DNA of 36,523 nucleotides from Puniceicoccus vermicola (GTDB lineage: Bacteria; Verrucomicrobiota; Verrucomicrobiia; Opitutales; Puniceicoccaceae). Below the pieces are notes generated by a model that ran no database searches, had not been told where the DNA came from, and saw only the letters and a program-made list of their open reading frames with translations. The DNA lies in NCBI RefSeq assembly GCF_014230055.1, contig NZ_JACHVA010000131.1, positions 1 through 36,523 of the forward strand, in the 5' to 3' direction. Both the position numbers and the translations under genes were made by a program. Shown here one piece after another: positions 17,311-25,941 of the stretch (its first letter is position 1; each line of letters opens with the position of its first letter).

Positions 17311-18399
17311 ATGCGGTTTGGTGTCAGAACTCCTCTTGTTTGGATTGGGCTCGCATTCGGGCTGTGGCTTTCGCTTGGCGTTTTCCCTGCGCAAGCGCAG
17401 CGGGCGGTGGAGGCGGGGATGCCGAATCCTCCCGGTCGTCCTACGGAGGTCAAAGTGGGGGTGTTTCTGGCCGACATCATTGATGTCGACGAGTTGAACG
17501 AAACCTTTGAGGTCGAGTTGATCTTGACGGCGGAGTGGGAAGATCCCCGATTGGCCTTTGACCCGGCAGAGGAAGGGACTGCGGAGAAACTTTTTCAGGG
17601 AGCCTTTCAATTTAACGAAATCTACGCAGCCTGGTGGCCCCAGCTTCTGTTCGTGAACCAAATTGGGAGTGGCGATACCAACGCCGTGAAAATCTCCATT
17701 TTTCCCGATGGGCGCGTGCGTTATCTGGATCAACGTAGTGTCCTCTTGGAGACTCCGATGGCTTTGCGGGCCTTCCCCTTCGATCATCAGAGTTTGGTGG
17801 CGAAGATCGTATCGTTTGGGGACTACAGCAATCAGGTGAAGCTTACGGTCGATGAACGGGTGTCCGGGGCGAGCGAGGAATACGCAGAGGTGAACGACAA
17901 GGTGAACATCGCCCAATGGGAGCTGAAGAGTGTCGAGTTGGAAGAGGGCGAGGCTGATTTTCGCTATTACGGGGGGCGCGAGAATTTCTCTGAGCTGACC
18001 CTTACGATCGGTTTGAAGCGCAAATCCGGGAACCTGATTTGGAAGGTGATCTTACCGCTGGTTATTCTGGTGCTCCTGATGTGGGCGGTTTTCTGGATGG
18101 ACGAGGACAACCTTTCCGATCGTCTGAATGTTTCTTTTATCGGGATTCTGACTATCGTGGCCTATCAGTTCCTGATTGATGGCTCGATGCCACGAATCGA
18201 TTACTTCACCTTCACCGATGCGGTGTTGCTGTATTCGTTTTTGGTGATGTGCCTGACGATTTTCGAGAGCCTGGTCCTGTATTCCCTCTGTAAAAAGGGG
18301 CGTAAAGAGTTTGCCGAGAAAATCGATGTGGTCTTTCGCTGGTTCTTCCCGGTGCTCTATTTCACCGGCGTGATCGCGAGCTACTTCTACTACATTTAG
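17311..18399 (+). CDS. Bacterial pentameric ligand-gated ion channel (Cys-loop-like, ELIC/GLIC type)
   Basis: A 362-aa protein with a signal peptide (WIGLAFGLWLSLGVFPAQAQ, residues 11-30) and a beta-sandwich extracellular domain to about residue 232. Four membrane helices follow: LIWKVILPLVILVLLMWAVF, then the pore helix beginning LSDRLNVSFIGILTIVAYQF, a TM2-TM3 loop with MPRIDYFTF, then DAVLLYSFLVMCLTIFESLV, and WFFPVLYFTGVIASYFYYI at the C-terminus. The loop ALRAFPFDHQSL carries the invariant Pro of the Cys-loop with the cysteines absent, as in prokaryotic members. The TM2 start SDRLNVSF resembles ELIC (SERLQTSF as I recall it). It should form a pentameric channel in the inner membrane opened by an external small ligand. 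The ligand is unknown. The gene stands alone, divergent from the TSP3 protein and followed by the 179-bp array. Confidence 0.9.
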   Translation: MRFGVRTPLVWIGLAFGLWLSLGVFPAQAQRAVEAGMPNPPGRPTEVKVGVFLADIIDVDELNETFEVELILTAEWEDPRLAFDPAEEGTAEKLFQGAFQFNEIYAAWWPQLLFVNQIGSGDTNAVKISIFPDGRVRYLDQRSVLLETPMALRAFPFDHQSLVAKIVSFGDYSNQVKLTVDERVSGASEEYAEVNDKVNIAQWELKSVELEEGEADFRYYGGRENFSELTLTIGLKRKSGNLIWKVILPLVILVLLMWAVFWMDEDNLSDRLNVSFIGILTIVAYQFLIDGSMPRIDYFTFTDAVLLYSFLVMCLTIFESLVLYSLCKKGRKEFAEKIDVVFRWFFPVLYFTGVIASYFYYI

Positions 18400-18460
18400 T
18401 CGGGAAGGCGTCGTAAAAGTCTCATCTGCGGGTTTTTGCCGACTGCGTATCGCTGGGACG

Positions 18461-19581
18461 GACCGCACGACTAAAGTCATGCGGGTACGGGGGGATTGCG
18501 AAGGAGCGGAGGGAGAGGGTTCCTTTAGGTCCCTCGCGTTGCCTCTCCGGTAGGGCCGTAACTTTAGTTGCGCCCTTGCGTTGCCGCTCGGCCCGCGTGG
18601 TTGATCGGTCTCACCCGGCCTTCGCCCGAGGTTGGGGGGGACCGCACGACTAAAGTCATGCGGGTACGGGGGGATTGCGAAGGAGCGGAGGGAGAGGGTT
18701 CCTTTAGGTCCCTTGCGTTGCCTCTCCGGTAGGGCCGTAACTTTAGTTGCGCCCTTGCGTTGCCGCTCGGCCCGCGTGGTTGATCGGTCTCACCCGGCCT
18801 TCGCCCGAGCCTTCGCCCGAGGTTGGGGGGGACCGCACGACTAAAGTCATGCGGGTACGGGGGGATTGCGAAGGAGCGGAGGGAGAGGGTTCCTTTAGGT
18901 CCCTCGCGTTGCCCCTCCGGTAGGGCTGTAACTTTAGTTGCGCCCTTGCGTTGCCGCTCGGCCCGCGTGGTTGATCGGTCTCACCTGGTCTTCGCCCGAG
19001 GCTACGGGGGACCGCACGACTAAAGTCATGCGGGTACGGGGGGATTGCGAAGAAGCGGAGGGAGAGGGTTCCTTTAGGTCCCTCGCGGTGCTTCTCCGGT
19101 AGGGCCGTAACTTTAGTTGCGCCCTTGCGTTGCCGCTCGGTCCGCGTGGTTGATCGGTCTCACCCGGCCTTCGCCCGAGGCTATGGGGGACCGCACGACT
19201 AAAGTCGTGCGGGTACGGGGGGATTGCGAAGGAGCGGAGGGAGAGGGTTCCTTTAGGTCCCTCGCGTTGCCCCTCCGGTAGGGCCGTAACTTTAGTTGCG
19301 CCCTTGCGTTGCCGCTCGGCCCGCGTGGTTGATCGGTCTCACCCGGCCTTCGCCCGAGGCTATGGGGGACCGCACGACTAAAGTCGTGCGGGTACGGGGG
19401 GGATTGCGGAGGAGCGGAGTGAGAGGGTTCCTTTAGGTCCCTCGCGTTGCCCCTCCGGTAGAGCCGTAACTTTAGTTACGCCCTTGCGTTGCCCCTCGGT
19501 CCGCGTGGTTGATCGGTCTCACCCGGCCTTCGCTCGAGGCTATGGGGGACCGCACGACTAAAGTCATGCGGGTACGGGGGA
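18461..19581. repeat. Tandem array, six 179-bp units plus a partial seventh
   Basis: Units beginning GACCGCACGACTAAAGTC start near 18461, 18640, 18831, 19010, 19189, 19368 and 19548. The period is 179 bases, with one 191-base unit caused by a 12-base internal duplication (CTTCGCCCGAGC-like, near 18808) and one 180-base unit. Copies are nearly identical. Each unit holds two small hairpins: CCGCACGACT-AA-AGTCGTGCGG (some copies have AGTCATGCGG), and a GTAG-headed one with core GTAACTTTAGTTGC. The final unit stops after the first hairpin. The array is immediately downstream of the ion-channel gene. The design is like REP/BIME elements; no spacers of CRISPR type are present. Confidence 0.93.
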
Positions 19582-19620
19582 GACGAAGCTCCCACGCGTA
19601 GGAAGGGACGGAGAGGCAGT

Positions 19621-19646
19621 GTGCGGGAGCTGGAAGCTCCCACTAC
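19621..19646 (-). repeat. GTAG-headed REP-like hairpin
   Basis: On the minus strand the tetranucleotide GTAG is followed by the imperfect palindrome TGGGAGCTTCCAGCTCCCGC. About 40 surrounding bases recur at 21000-21066, and the same layout (GTAG then TGAGAGCATCCTGCTCTC) occurs in the array at the end of the window. Confidence 0.65.
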
Positions 19647-19710
19647 TTTGAGATGCGTTGGAGAGGGGGTGTTGTTCAGGCATTCGCCTGCTGCGTATCG
19701 TTGGGATGGG

Positions 19711-19732
19711 CCGCACGACTAAAGTCATGCGG
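19711..19732. repeat. Isolated copy of the 179-bp array's first hairpin
   Basis: CCGCACGACTAAAGTCATGC followed by GG is identical to the array units. The following bases (GGCACGTCGGAGGGG) match the region after the copy at 20924, so two related copies flank the PEP-CTERM gene at 19775-20632. Confidence 0.7.
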
Positions 19733-19774
19733 GCACGTCGGAGGGGTAGAATCGTGGGAAAGGGACGGAGTACT

Positions 19775-20632
19775 TCAGCGATTCCTTCGCCGGGTGGCCA
19801 AGGCCATCCCCACGGCTCCCATCCCTAGGATGGCGGCGTAGCTCGACGGCTCGGGGATGGCGAAGACGGCGTTGCGGACGTTTTCGATCTCACTGAGGTT
19901 GAGGACGCCGTCGTAGACCCGGACGTCACTGATGTACGCGGGAGGGGTGCGGTCGGAGGTCGGGGCGGCGGGGGTCCCTCCGATGCGAAGGAGCGAGCTG
20001 GGATCGAGGGCTCCGGTCTGGTTGCCGCTGTTCAGGAATGCGGCGGCGGTGGATTCGTTGCCCGTGTAAAAGGAGACCTGATTGCTCCCGAGCGTGCTGT
20101 CGTAGGTGACGGCAATGAAGGCCCAGCTATCGTTTGCCGAAAAGTTTCCCGAGACCGCGGGGTTATTTATCGTGTTTACGTTGAAACTCGTATTGAAGCC
20201 GGATGGGGAGTGATTGTTGGAAACCCGAAGATCAAATCCATCGTAGGGTGAGGGCGTCAGTGTGGAAACGAATCGTTCATTATTGGAGAGCGTTCCCTGA
20301 ATGTTCACCCAGAGGGTGAGCGTCAACGCGGTCAGTCCGTCGTAGGAGGTTCCGGTATTGGCCTCCATGTAGTTGTTGCCCGCAGAGTTCGGGGTGAGGT
20401 CGAGGGACTGGGTGTAATTGCCGGGAGCGTCACTGGTGTAGGCGGCAGAGCCGTAGAGGGTTCCGTCGGCTCCGATGCTTCCGGAATCCGTCGTATTCCC
20501 GTTGAGCTGATAGTGGGAAATGAGCGTCTGGGCGCTGACCGCGAGAGAGGATGCGGCGAAGCCCGCCAGCGGGAGAAGGGCGAGTTTGAAGGCGGAGCAG
20601 CGGAAGAAAGAGTGCGTGACCGGAATTTGCAT
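19775..20632 (-). CDS. PEP-CTERM protein with LamG-like domain
   Basis: A 285-aa exported protein. The signal segment (FKLALLPLAGFAASSLAVSAQ, about residues 15-35) is followed by a LamG/concanavalin-like domain: LISHYQLNGNTTDSGSIGAD, LTALTLTLWVNIQG, SWAFIAVTYDS and YISDVRVYDGVLNLSEI. The C-terminus is a PEP-CTERM tail (IPEPSSYAAILGMGAVGMAL then RRRNR). It is likely exosortase-processed and surface-located. Unlike the PEP-CTERM gene at 15134, no LacI-type operator is seen upstream. It is flanked on both sides by copies of the same repeat, which may have allowed rearrangement of the gene as a block. Confidence 0.88.
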   Translation of the reverse strand: MQIPVTHSFFRCSAFKLALLPLAGFAASSLAVSAQTLISHYQLNGNTTDSGSIGADGTLYGSAAYTSDAPGNYTQSLDLTPNSAGNNYMEANTGTSYDGLTALTLTLWVNIQGTLSNNERFVSTLTPSPYDGFDLRVSNNHSPSGFNTSFNVNTINNPAVSGNFSANDSWAFIAVTYDSTLGSNQVSFYTGNESTAAAFLNSGNQTGALDPSSLLRIGGTPAAPTSDRTPPAYISDVRVYDGVLNLSEIENVRNAVFAIPEPSSYAAILGMGAVGMALATRRRNR

Positions 20633-20923
20633 GGGATTTTCGAAACTGGGGAGAGAGGGGAGGTCGCTTAAATAGCCGAAAGGGTAGGTAAACTTAAGGA
20701 AGATTTCTTGGATTATCGAATGTCTCCGAGACTATTTTGGGCACTTTTTGGAGCTTTTTCGTTGTTTCGGGGGCGAAATGGGCTCCAAAGGCCCTGATCG
20801 GGGAGGATGACGGAAGGGGGGTCATTCGGGAACATGGGCAGAATTTTGCTTTGCCCTTTCTTCCATCCTTCTGCCTCTCCGGTTTGTTGTTCAGGCTTCA
20901 GTCTGTCTCGTCTCCGGGGAGGG

Positions 20924-20945
20924 CCGCACGACTAAAGTCATGCGG
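20924..20945. repeat. Isolated copy of the 179-bp array's first hairpin
   Basis: Same 22-base palindrome as in the array units and at 19711, with similar downstream bases (GGTACGTCCGAGGGG). Confidence 0.7.
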
Positions 20946-21013
20946 GTACGTCCGAGGGGCAGAGTCGTGGGATCTCTCCCGCTTCCGCGCGTAGGACGTG
21001 GCGGAGGGGCAGC

Positions 21014-21039
21014 GTGCGGGAGCTGGAAGCTCCCACCAC
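21014..21039 (-). repeat. REP-like hairpin, GTGG variant
   Basis: Same palindrome TGGGAGCTTCCAGCTCCCGC as at 19621, here preceded by GTGG instead of GTAG. The two copies share about 60 bases of flanking sequence. Confidence 0.6.
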
Positions 21040-21221
21040 TTTGAAATACGATGGAGAGGGTTGAAGAGGTTCTGTGGATTGCCGGAGAGTTTTCGGCGCG
21101 TGTGGTTCATCGAGCAGAGCTCTATGCGACGGGTTGAAATGGGGCGTCACCCATCGGAGGCGATATTCTGGAGTTGAGATCAGAGTTGTCTGATTCCCGG
21201 TCATTCTCGGTGATCTTCGCC

Positions 21222-22988
21222 CTAGAGAGCGCTGTTCGTCTGGAGCTCCTTGAAGGCTCCGTTGCGGAGGGTGAGTTCCTCCGGAGGGCCGACTTCGATG
21301 GCCTCGCCTTCTTTCATCACGACGACCAGGTTGGCGTTGCGGATCGTGGAGAGCCGGTGGGCGACGATAAAGGTCGTGCGGCCCCGAATGAGGTTCTCGA
21401 TGGCGGACTGAACCTCGCGTTCGGAAATGACGTCGAGGGCGCTGGTGGCTTCGTCGAGAATGATGACCTGCGGGTTGCGGATGACGGCCCGGGCGATGGC
21501 GAGGCGCTGACGCTGGCCACCGGAGAGCTTGAGTCCGTTTTCCCCAACGGGCGTATCGAGCTTCTGCGGGAGGTCGTTGATGACTCCGCGGAGATTGGCC
21601 ACGTCGAGGGCGTTCCAGATGTCCTCGTCGGTGAAGGGGTCGAGGCCGTATCCGACATTGTCCCGGATGGTGCCCGAAAAGAGAATCGTTTGTTGGGGGA
21701 CCATGGCGATGTGGCGGCGCCAGCTGCGCATGTCGATCGATTCCATGGGAAGGCCATCGAGAAGAATCTGGCCGGATTGGGGACGCAGAAAGCCGATCGC
21801 GAGCTGCATTAGAGTGCTTTTGCCGGAGCCGGATTCGCCGACGAAGGCTACACAGGTGCCGGGCTTGACCGAGAGACTGAAGTTGGAAACGGCCGGTCGA
21901 TCCTGCCCGTGATAGTGAAAGTTGACGTTGCGGAAATCGACGCAACCGCCAACGGACGTGACAGAGGTTTTGCCCTCGTTCTCTTCGAGGTCCGGGCACT
22001 CGAGGATCTCTCCGATGGAGCGGACAGAGGCCATACTCTTGGAAAACTGCGGCATCAGGTTGAGGAGTTGCTGCACAGAGCCGACCACCATCTGGAAAAG
22101 GGCGGAGTAGAGGGCGATCTTGTCGAGGCTGGCATGGCCTTGAATGACCATCCAGGTGACCCCCATCGTGATCAACAGAACGGCAAACATGAAAACCACG
22201 AAGGCGTTGGCCCCGAAGATGGCGTTGATCGAGTCGACCCGCTGTCCGCGTTCGCGCACATGCTCGAGTTGGCGCTGGACGTTTTCCGTTTCCTGTTGTT
22301 CTACGCCGTGGGCACGGGTCACGGGGACCATGTCGATCATTTCGGAAACCCGCTGCGACATGCCCTCGAACTCGTGGCGGAGTGCGTCGTTGCGCTTGCG
22401 CATGGCGTCGCGGAAGATGCGAATCAATCCTACCGCCAGTGGGGTGGCGATCAGGTAGCCCAGGGCGACGAGAGGCTCTTGGATGAGCGTGTAAGTGACG
22501 GCGAAAACAATCGAGAGGATGGCCCCCATGGAGGCGTTGAAGTAGACTTCGGAGAAGCGAACGATTTCGTCGACGTCCCGGAGGACCTTGGACTGTAGGC
22601 GTCCGGTCTCCCGTTCGCTGTGGAAGTGCATCGAGAGTTGTTGGAGGCGTCGGACGAGGGCGGCGCGCAGGCGAAGCTCCATGTTGCGGGTGGCCCGACT
22701 GCTGCCCCGGATGAACCACATGTGAAAGGGAACATTGGAAAAGAGGAGGACGAGGTAGGCCCCGTAGAAGAAAATGAGATATTCCCAAGGCTCGCTCATG
22801 TCGCTGTCGGCTATGCGAATCGACTCGGCGATGACGAGCGGGAAGACCAGTATCGGCGCTTGCTTGATGAGGAACAGCATCAACAGTCTCAGGTGTTCCC
22901 ATACAGGAATTCCGAGGAGACGCAGGTAGGTGCGAAACGGTTCGACGCTCTTGTATTCGCGCTCCAGTTCTTTGGTAATGATTGGCAT
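21222..22988 (-). CDS. ABC exporter, fused membrane and ATPase domains (MsbA/LmrA type)
   Basis: A 588-aa half-transporter. A six-helix membrane domain (about residues 30-310) precedes the nucleotide-binding domain: Walker A GESGSGKST (384-392), Q-loop MVPQQTILFSG, signature LSGGQRQR (488-495), Walker B VIILDEATSALD (508-519) and switch His in VAHRLSTIR. The coupling region EMIDMVPVTRAHGVEQQETE is typical of multidrug/lipid/peptide exporters. It works as a homodimer in the inner membrane, exporting lipid, peptide or drug; the substrate is not readable. It is divergent from the TauB-type ATPase gene at 23285. Its C-terminus (KEGEAIEVGPPEEL) differs from the ABC fragments repeated at the end of the window, so it is not their source. 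Confidence 0.93.
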   Translation of the reverse strand: MPIITKELEREYKSVEPFRTYLRLLGIPVWEHLRLLMLFLIKQAPILVFPLVIAESIRIADSDMSEPWEYLIFFYGAYLVLLFSNVPFHMWFIRGSSRATRNMELRLRAALVRRLQQLSMHFHSERETGRLQSKVLRDVDEIVRFSEVYFNASMGAILSIVFAVTYTLIQEPLVALGYLIATPLAVGLIRIFRDAMRKRNDALRHEFEGMSQRVSEMIDMVPVTRAHGVEQQETENVQRQLEHVRERGQRVDSINAIFGANAFVVFMFAVLLITMGVTWMVIQGHASLDKIALYSALFQMVVGSVQQLLNLMPQFSKSMASVRSIGEILECPDLEENEGKTSVTSVGGCVDFRNVNFHYHGQDRPAVSNFSLSVKPGTCVAFVGESGSGKSTLMQLAIGFLRPQSGQILLDGLPMESIDMRSWRRHIAMVPQQTILFSGTIRDNVGYGLDPFTDEDIWNALDVANLRGVINDLPQKLDTPVGENGLKLSGGQRQRLAIARAVIRNPQVIILDEATSALDVISEREVQSAIENLIRGRTTFIVAHRLSTIRNANLVVVMKEGEAIEVGPPEELTLRNGAFKELQTNSAL

Positions 22989-23284
22989 GTCGACAAGGGC
23001 CCGGCCGCAGTCGCCCGGGCGAGCCTCTAAGATGCAGGTGTTGGAAGGATCGGAAAGGAAGTGAATCGTTCCAACCTTGGAGGCCTCCGATAGCGGTCCT
23101 CCGTGAAACGGTTGAGGGCGATTATACCACAGGGCGAAGAGCGAGGGTGAAAAAAATGTGGAAAAATGTGAGTTTTTTGTGGGCGAGGGAACGGTTTCTC
23201 GAGACCGGTGCGTCGGGCTGGGAAGATGGGGAAATCACCCACGGCTTCGTCTTTTGGTATTCTTTTTGCTCTTCTCTCCTCAAT

Positions 23285-24196
23285 ATGGGAACGGGGCTAA
23301 CAGCAGGAGTGGAGAGGACCGGAGTTCTCGAACCATCGGAGGAGGTCCGCAATCGGTTGGAGCAGCTTCGTGAGCGGCCGATCGTTCTCTCCGCGGAGGG
23401 GATTACGAAACAATTCGGATCGGGCAAGCGGCTCGTCACGGCCTTGGATGATATTTCCTTCCAGGTGCATCGGCGCGAGTTCCTCAGCATTCTCGGGCAG
23501 TCGGGCTGCGGAAAGTCGACGATGATTCGCATTCTCGCCGGACTGGAGAAGCCGACTAGCGGACAGATCCTGCTCGACGGAAAGCCGGTTTCCGGTCCCG
23601 GGCCGGAGCGCGGGATGGTCTTTCAAGCCTATACGCTCTTCCCGTGGCTGACGGTGAAGAAGAACGTGATGTACGGCATCAAGGTCGGCGGGCAATCCTC
23701 GTCGGAGGCCGAAAGGCAGGCCCGTGAGTGGATCGACTTGGTGGGATTGTCGAAATTTGAAAATGCCTATCCTCACCAACTTTCCGGGGGGATGAAGCAG
23801 CGGGTGGCCATCGCCCGGGCCATGGCGAACCGTCCGCGGATACTTCTCATGGACGAGCCTTTCGGTGCGCTCGATGCGCAGACGCGGGGGCAGATGCAGG
23901 AGCACCTGTTGCAGATCTGGAAGAGCATCGACGTCACGATTGTTTTTATCACCCACGATCTCGACGAAGCGGTTTACCTCTCGGACCGAATCCTGGTCTT
24001 GGGAGCGAACCCGAGTTGCGTCGCCGACTTGGTGGAAAACCCGGTGGCGCGTCCACGGGACCGCTCGCAGGTGGTCCAGCCCGAATATCAGTCGGTGCTG
24101 GGGCATTTGAATGATCTGATCCACCCGCCTTCGGAGAAGTCTGAATTTCCGGTGAAAATCCCCCGTTTGACCACGGTCGGGGACGATGTGGAGTAA
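23285..24196 (+). CDS. ABC importer ATPase, nitrate/sulfonate/taurine type (TauB/SsuB)
   Basis: A 303-aa nucleotide-binding subunit: Walker A GQSGCGKST (71-79), Q-loop MVFQAYTLFPWLTV, signature LSGGMKQRVAIARA, Walker B ILLMDEPFGALD and switch His in VFITHDLDEAVYLSDRI. FQxYTLFPWLTV and LSGGMKQR are typical of the NitT/TauT family. The frame stays open far upstream, but the ATG at 23285 is preferred; even so it carries an extra ~30-residue charged N-terminal helix before the usual start. It should energise the permease at 27411 with the binding protein at 28272. Those partners are 3.2 kb away, separated by the regulator, a repeat array and a broken MFS gene. The regulator gene follows after 17 bases. 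Confidence 0.92.
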   Translation: MGTGLTAGVERTGVLEPSEEVRNRLEQLRERPIVLSAEGITKQFGSGKRLVTALDDISFQVHRREFLSILGQSGCGKSTMIRILAGLEKPTSGQILLDGKPVSGPGPERGMVFQAYTLFPWLTVKKNVMYGIKVGGQSSSEAERQAREWIDLVGLSKFENAYPHQLSGGMKQRVAIARAMANRPRILLMDEPFGALDAQTRGQMQEHLLQIWKSIDVTIVFITHDLDEAVYLSDRILVLGANPSCVADLVENPVARPRDRSQVVQPEYQSVLGHLNDLIHPPSEKSEFPVKIPRLTTVGDDVE

Positions 24197-24213
24197 TTTG
24201 ATCGCGACGAACC

Positions 24214-24954
24214 ATGATCGACAATCGCAAGACGGCTGAAGACACGACGACGGAGATGGACCCGGTTCTGGATCATCTCCGTGCGGGATTTCTGTCCCTC
24301 TACAGTGTAGGGGTGAGGAACCGCTCGACTTATTCGAGCATCCTGAAGCAAGCCTTGTTGGCGCACCCGCATCTGCTTTCGACTTGGACGGTCTGGGAAC
24401 CGAATGCCCTCGACGGGAGGGATGAGGCCTACCGGACGACGGTCGGGCACGATGAGAGTGGTCGCTTTGTGCACTGCTGGCATCGCGCCCATGGAAAACA
24501 GGAGTTAGTGCCGGTCGTGGACTACGACGCGCCGCTCCGCGGAAAATGGTACACACTCCCAAAGCAGAAGATGATGCCCTGCCGCCTGGATCCGATTCCG
24601 TACCGCTTTGGCAAGTTGCACGTGTGCATCACGAGCACGATCGCGCCGTTGATTCTCGAAGGGAAATTTTTCGGCGTGGTGGGAATTGACCTCAAGGCCT
24701 CGAAACATTCGGAAGGATGTCGCAAAGCCATCGCCTCCGGGAAGTGCCCGGCATGGCCAATGAGCGGGAAAAGACACCCGGACCTGACTCCCCGGGAGCA
24801 CGAGGTCTATCACTGGATGCGAAACGGGAAGACGAATGAAGAGATCGGAATGATCCTTGGCATCAGCCACCACACGGTCAAAAACCACATCGAGCACATT
24901 TTTCAAAAAATCGGGGTCAATAATCGCTACGAAGCGATGCTGGCGGCCTCCTGA
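24214..24954 (+). CDS. One-component regulator: Cache-like sensor domain plus LuxR-type HTH
   Basis: A 246-aa soluble protein. Residues ~20-175 resemble a PDC/Cache sensor as found in chemoreceptors: WTVWEPNALDGRD, a DESGRFVHCWHR strand, DYDAPLRGKWYTLPKQ, then ITSTIAPLILEGKFFGVVGI followed by DL. Residues ~183-246 are a LuxR/GerE HTH (LTPREHEVYHWMRNGKTNEE then IGMILGISHHTVKNHIEHIF). No membrane helix or signal peptide is present, although Cache domains are usually extracytoplasmic. I infer that it senses a cytoplasmic small molecule, probably the substrate of the adjacent ABC system, and controls these genes. It starts 17 bases after the ATPase gene, without a clear Shine-Dalgarno sequence. 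Domain assignment rests on motif recognition, not a search. Confidence 0.8.
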   Translation: MIDNRKTAEDTTTEMDPVLDHLRAGFLSLYSVGVRNRSTYSSILKQALLAHPHLLSTWTVWEPNALDGRDEAYRTTVGHDESGRFVHCWHRAHGKQELVPVVDYDAPLRGKWYTLPKQKMMPCRLDPIPYRFGKLHVCITSTIAPLILEGKFFGVVGIDLKASKHSEGCRKAIASGKCPAWPMSGKRHPDLTPREHEVYHWMRNGKTNEEIGMILGISHHTVKNHIEHIFQKIGVNNRYEAMLAAS

Positions 24955-25941
24955 ACGCGAGCGTAGGGCTGCGGCTAGGTTACCTTCAAGTCCTGGCCGA
25001 TAGCGTTGGCGAGGACCCGTGGTGGAGTTGCTTCCGCGGGCACAGCGAGACGTGGATGTCGGCGTCCGAAGTAGGGCCGTAGCTTCAGCTGCGCCCCGCG
25101 CGTCGCCTCACCGCCGTGAGCCCAATTCCGTGTATGAAATCGATCCTCGCTCCGGGGAACCCCCCCCAGAATGCGGAAAGTCGATCATGTTCTTCGTTTG
25201 CCGTTTCAGCCAGCGGATGTCGCGCAGCTAAAGCTGAGCGACTACGAAAGACGGCATCCCCAGTAGGGCCGTAGCTTCAGCTGCGCCCCGCGCGTCGCCT
25301 CCCGGCCGTGAGCTCAATTCCGGGTAGGAAATCGATCCGCGCTCCAGAGAACCTCCCCGGAATTCGGAAAGTCGATCGTGTTGTTCGTTTGCCGTTTTAG
25401 CCAGCGGATGTCGCGCAGCTAAAGCTGAGCGACTACGGAAAGACGGCGTCCCAGTAGGGCCGTAGCTTCAGCTGCGCCCCTCGCGTTGCCTCCCGGCCGT
25501 GAGCCCAATTCCGGCTATGAAATCGATCCGCGCACCAGAGAACCTTCCCGGAATTCGGAAAGTCGATCGTGTTGTTCGTTTGCCGTTTCAGCCAGCGGAT
25601 GTTGCGCAGCTAAAGCTGAGCGACTACGGAAAGACGGCGTCCTAGTAGGGCCGTAGCTTCAGCTGCGCCCCTCGCGTTGCCTCACCGCCGAGAGCCCAAT
25701 TCCGGGTATGAGATCGATCCGCGCTTCGGGGAACCTTCCCGGAATCCGGTATGTCGACAGTGTTGTTCGTTTGCCGTTTCAGTCAGCGGATGTCGCGCAG
25801 CTAAAGCTGAGCGACTACGGAACGGTGGCGTCCCGCGTCACCTTACATCGAGGCATGGCTCGCATCTCAATTTTTTCGCTTGGGTCCGCTTTGCGCGACT
25901 CTTGGCTCGTCCAAGACGACGGCTCTTGATAACGGAAAGGA
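24955..25941. other. Repeat-filled intergenic interval
   Basis: This stretch separates the regulator from the broken MFS gene and is mostly the 191-bp array. The bases from 24955 to 25070 and from 25819 to 25941 show no gene. Confidence 0.75.
25071..25818. repeat. Tandem array, four 191-bp BIME-like units
   Basis: Units start with GTAGGGCCGTAGCTTCAG at 25071, 25263, 25454 and 25645 (periods 192, 191, 191). Each unit runs from a GTAG-headed hairpin to an inverted hairpin ending in CTAC (copy 1 ends at 25245, copy 2 at 25436, copy 4 at 25818). The two ends are therefore imperfect inverted repeats (AGCTTCAGCTGCGC against GCGCAGCTAAAGCT), about 174 bases apart, joined by a 17-base linker to the next unit. 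This is the classical BIME layout. The array lies between parts of what looks like one ABC transport locus. Confidence 0.92.

Larger units (their letters stand above)
18400..19774. other. Repeat-filled intergenic interval
   Basis: This stretch between the channel and a PEP-CTERM gene holds the 179-bp array (18461-19581), a GTAG-headed hairpin (19621-19646) and a single CCGCACGACT hairpin (19711-19732). Open frames inside it are repeat translations, not genes. Confidence 0.8.
20633..21221. other. Intergenic interval with two repeat hairpins
   Basis: No protein gene is supported. It contains the hairpins at 20924-20945 and 21014-21039 and the probable promoter region of the PEP-CTERM gene (right side). 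A frame covering 20938-22902 is a shadow of the ABC exporter gene. Confidence 0.6.

Noticed and set aside
18632-19023. Two near-identical small proteins of 66-70 aa
   Set aside because: They are translations of successive copies of the 179-bp repeat and exist only because the repeat is open in one frame.
20938-22902. A 654-aa frame on the minus strand
   Set aside because: It overlaps the ABC exporter in another frame on the same strand. It is rich in Arg, Pro and His, as expected of a GC-rich shadow frame, and carries no motif, while the exporter has all its ATPase motifs.
18461-25818. CRISPR arrays
   Set aside because: The units of 179-191 bases are contiguous near-identical copies with internal palindromes. 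There are no short repeats separated by unique spacers, and no cas genes.
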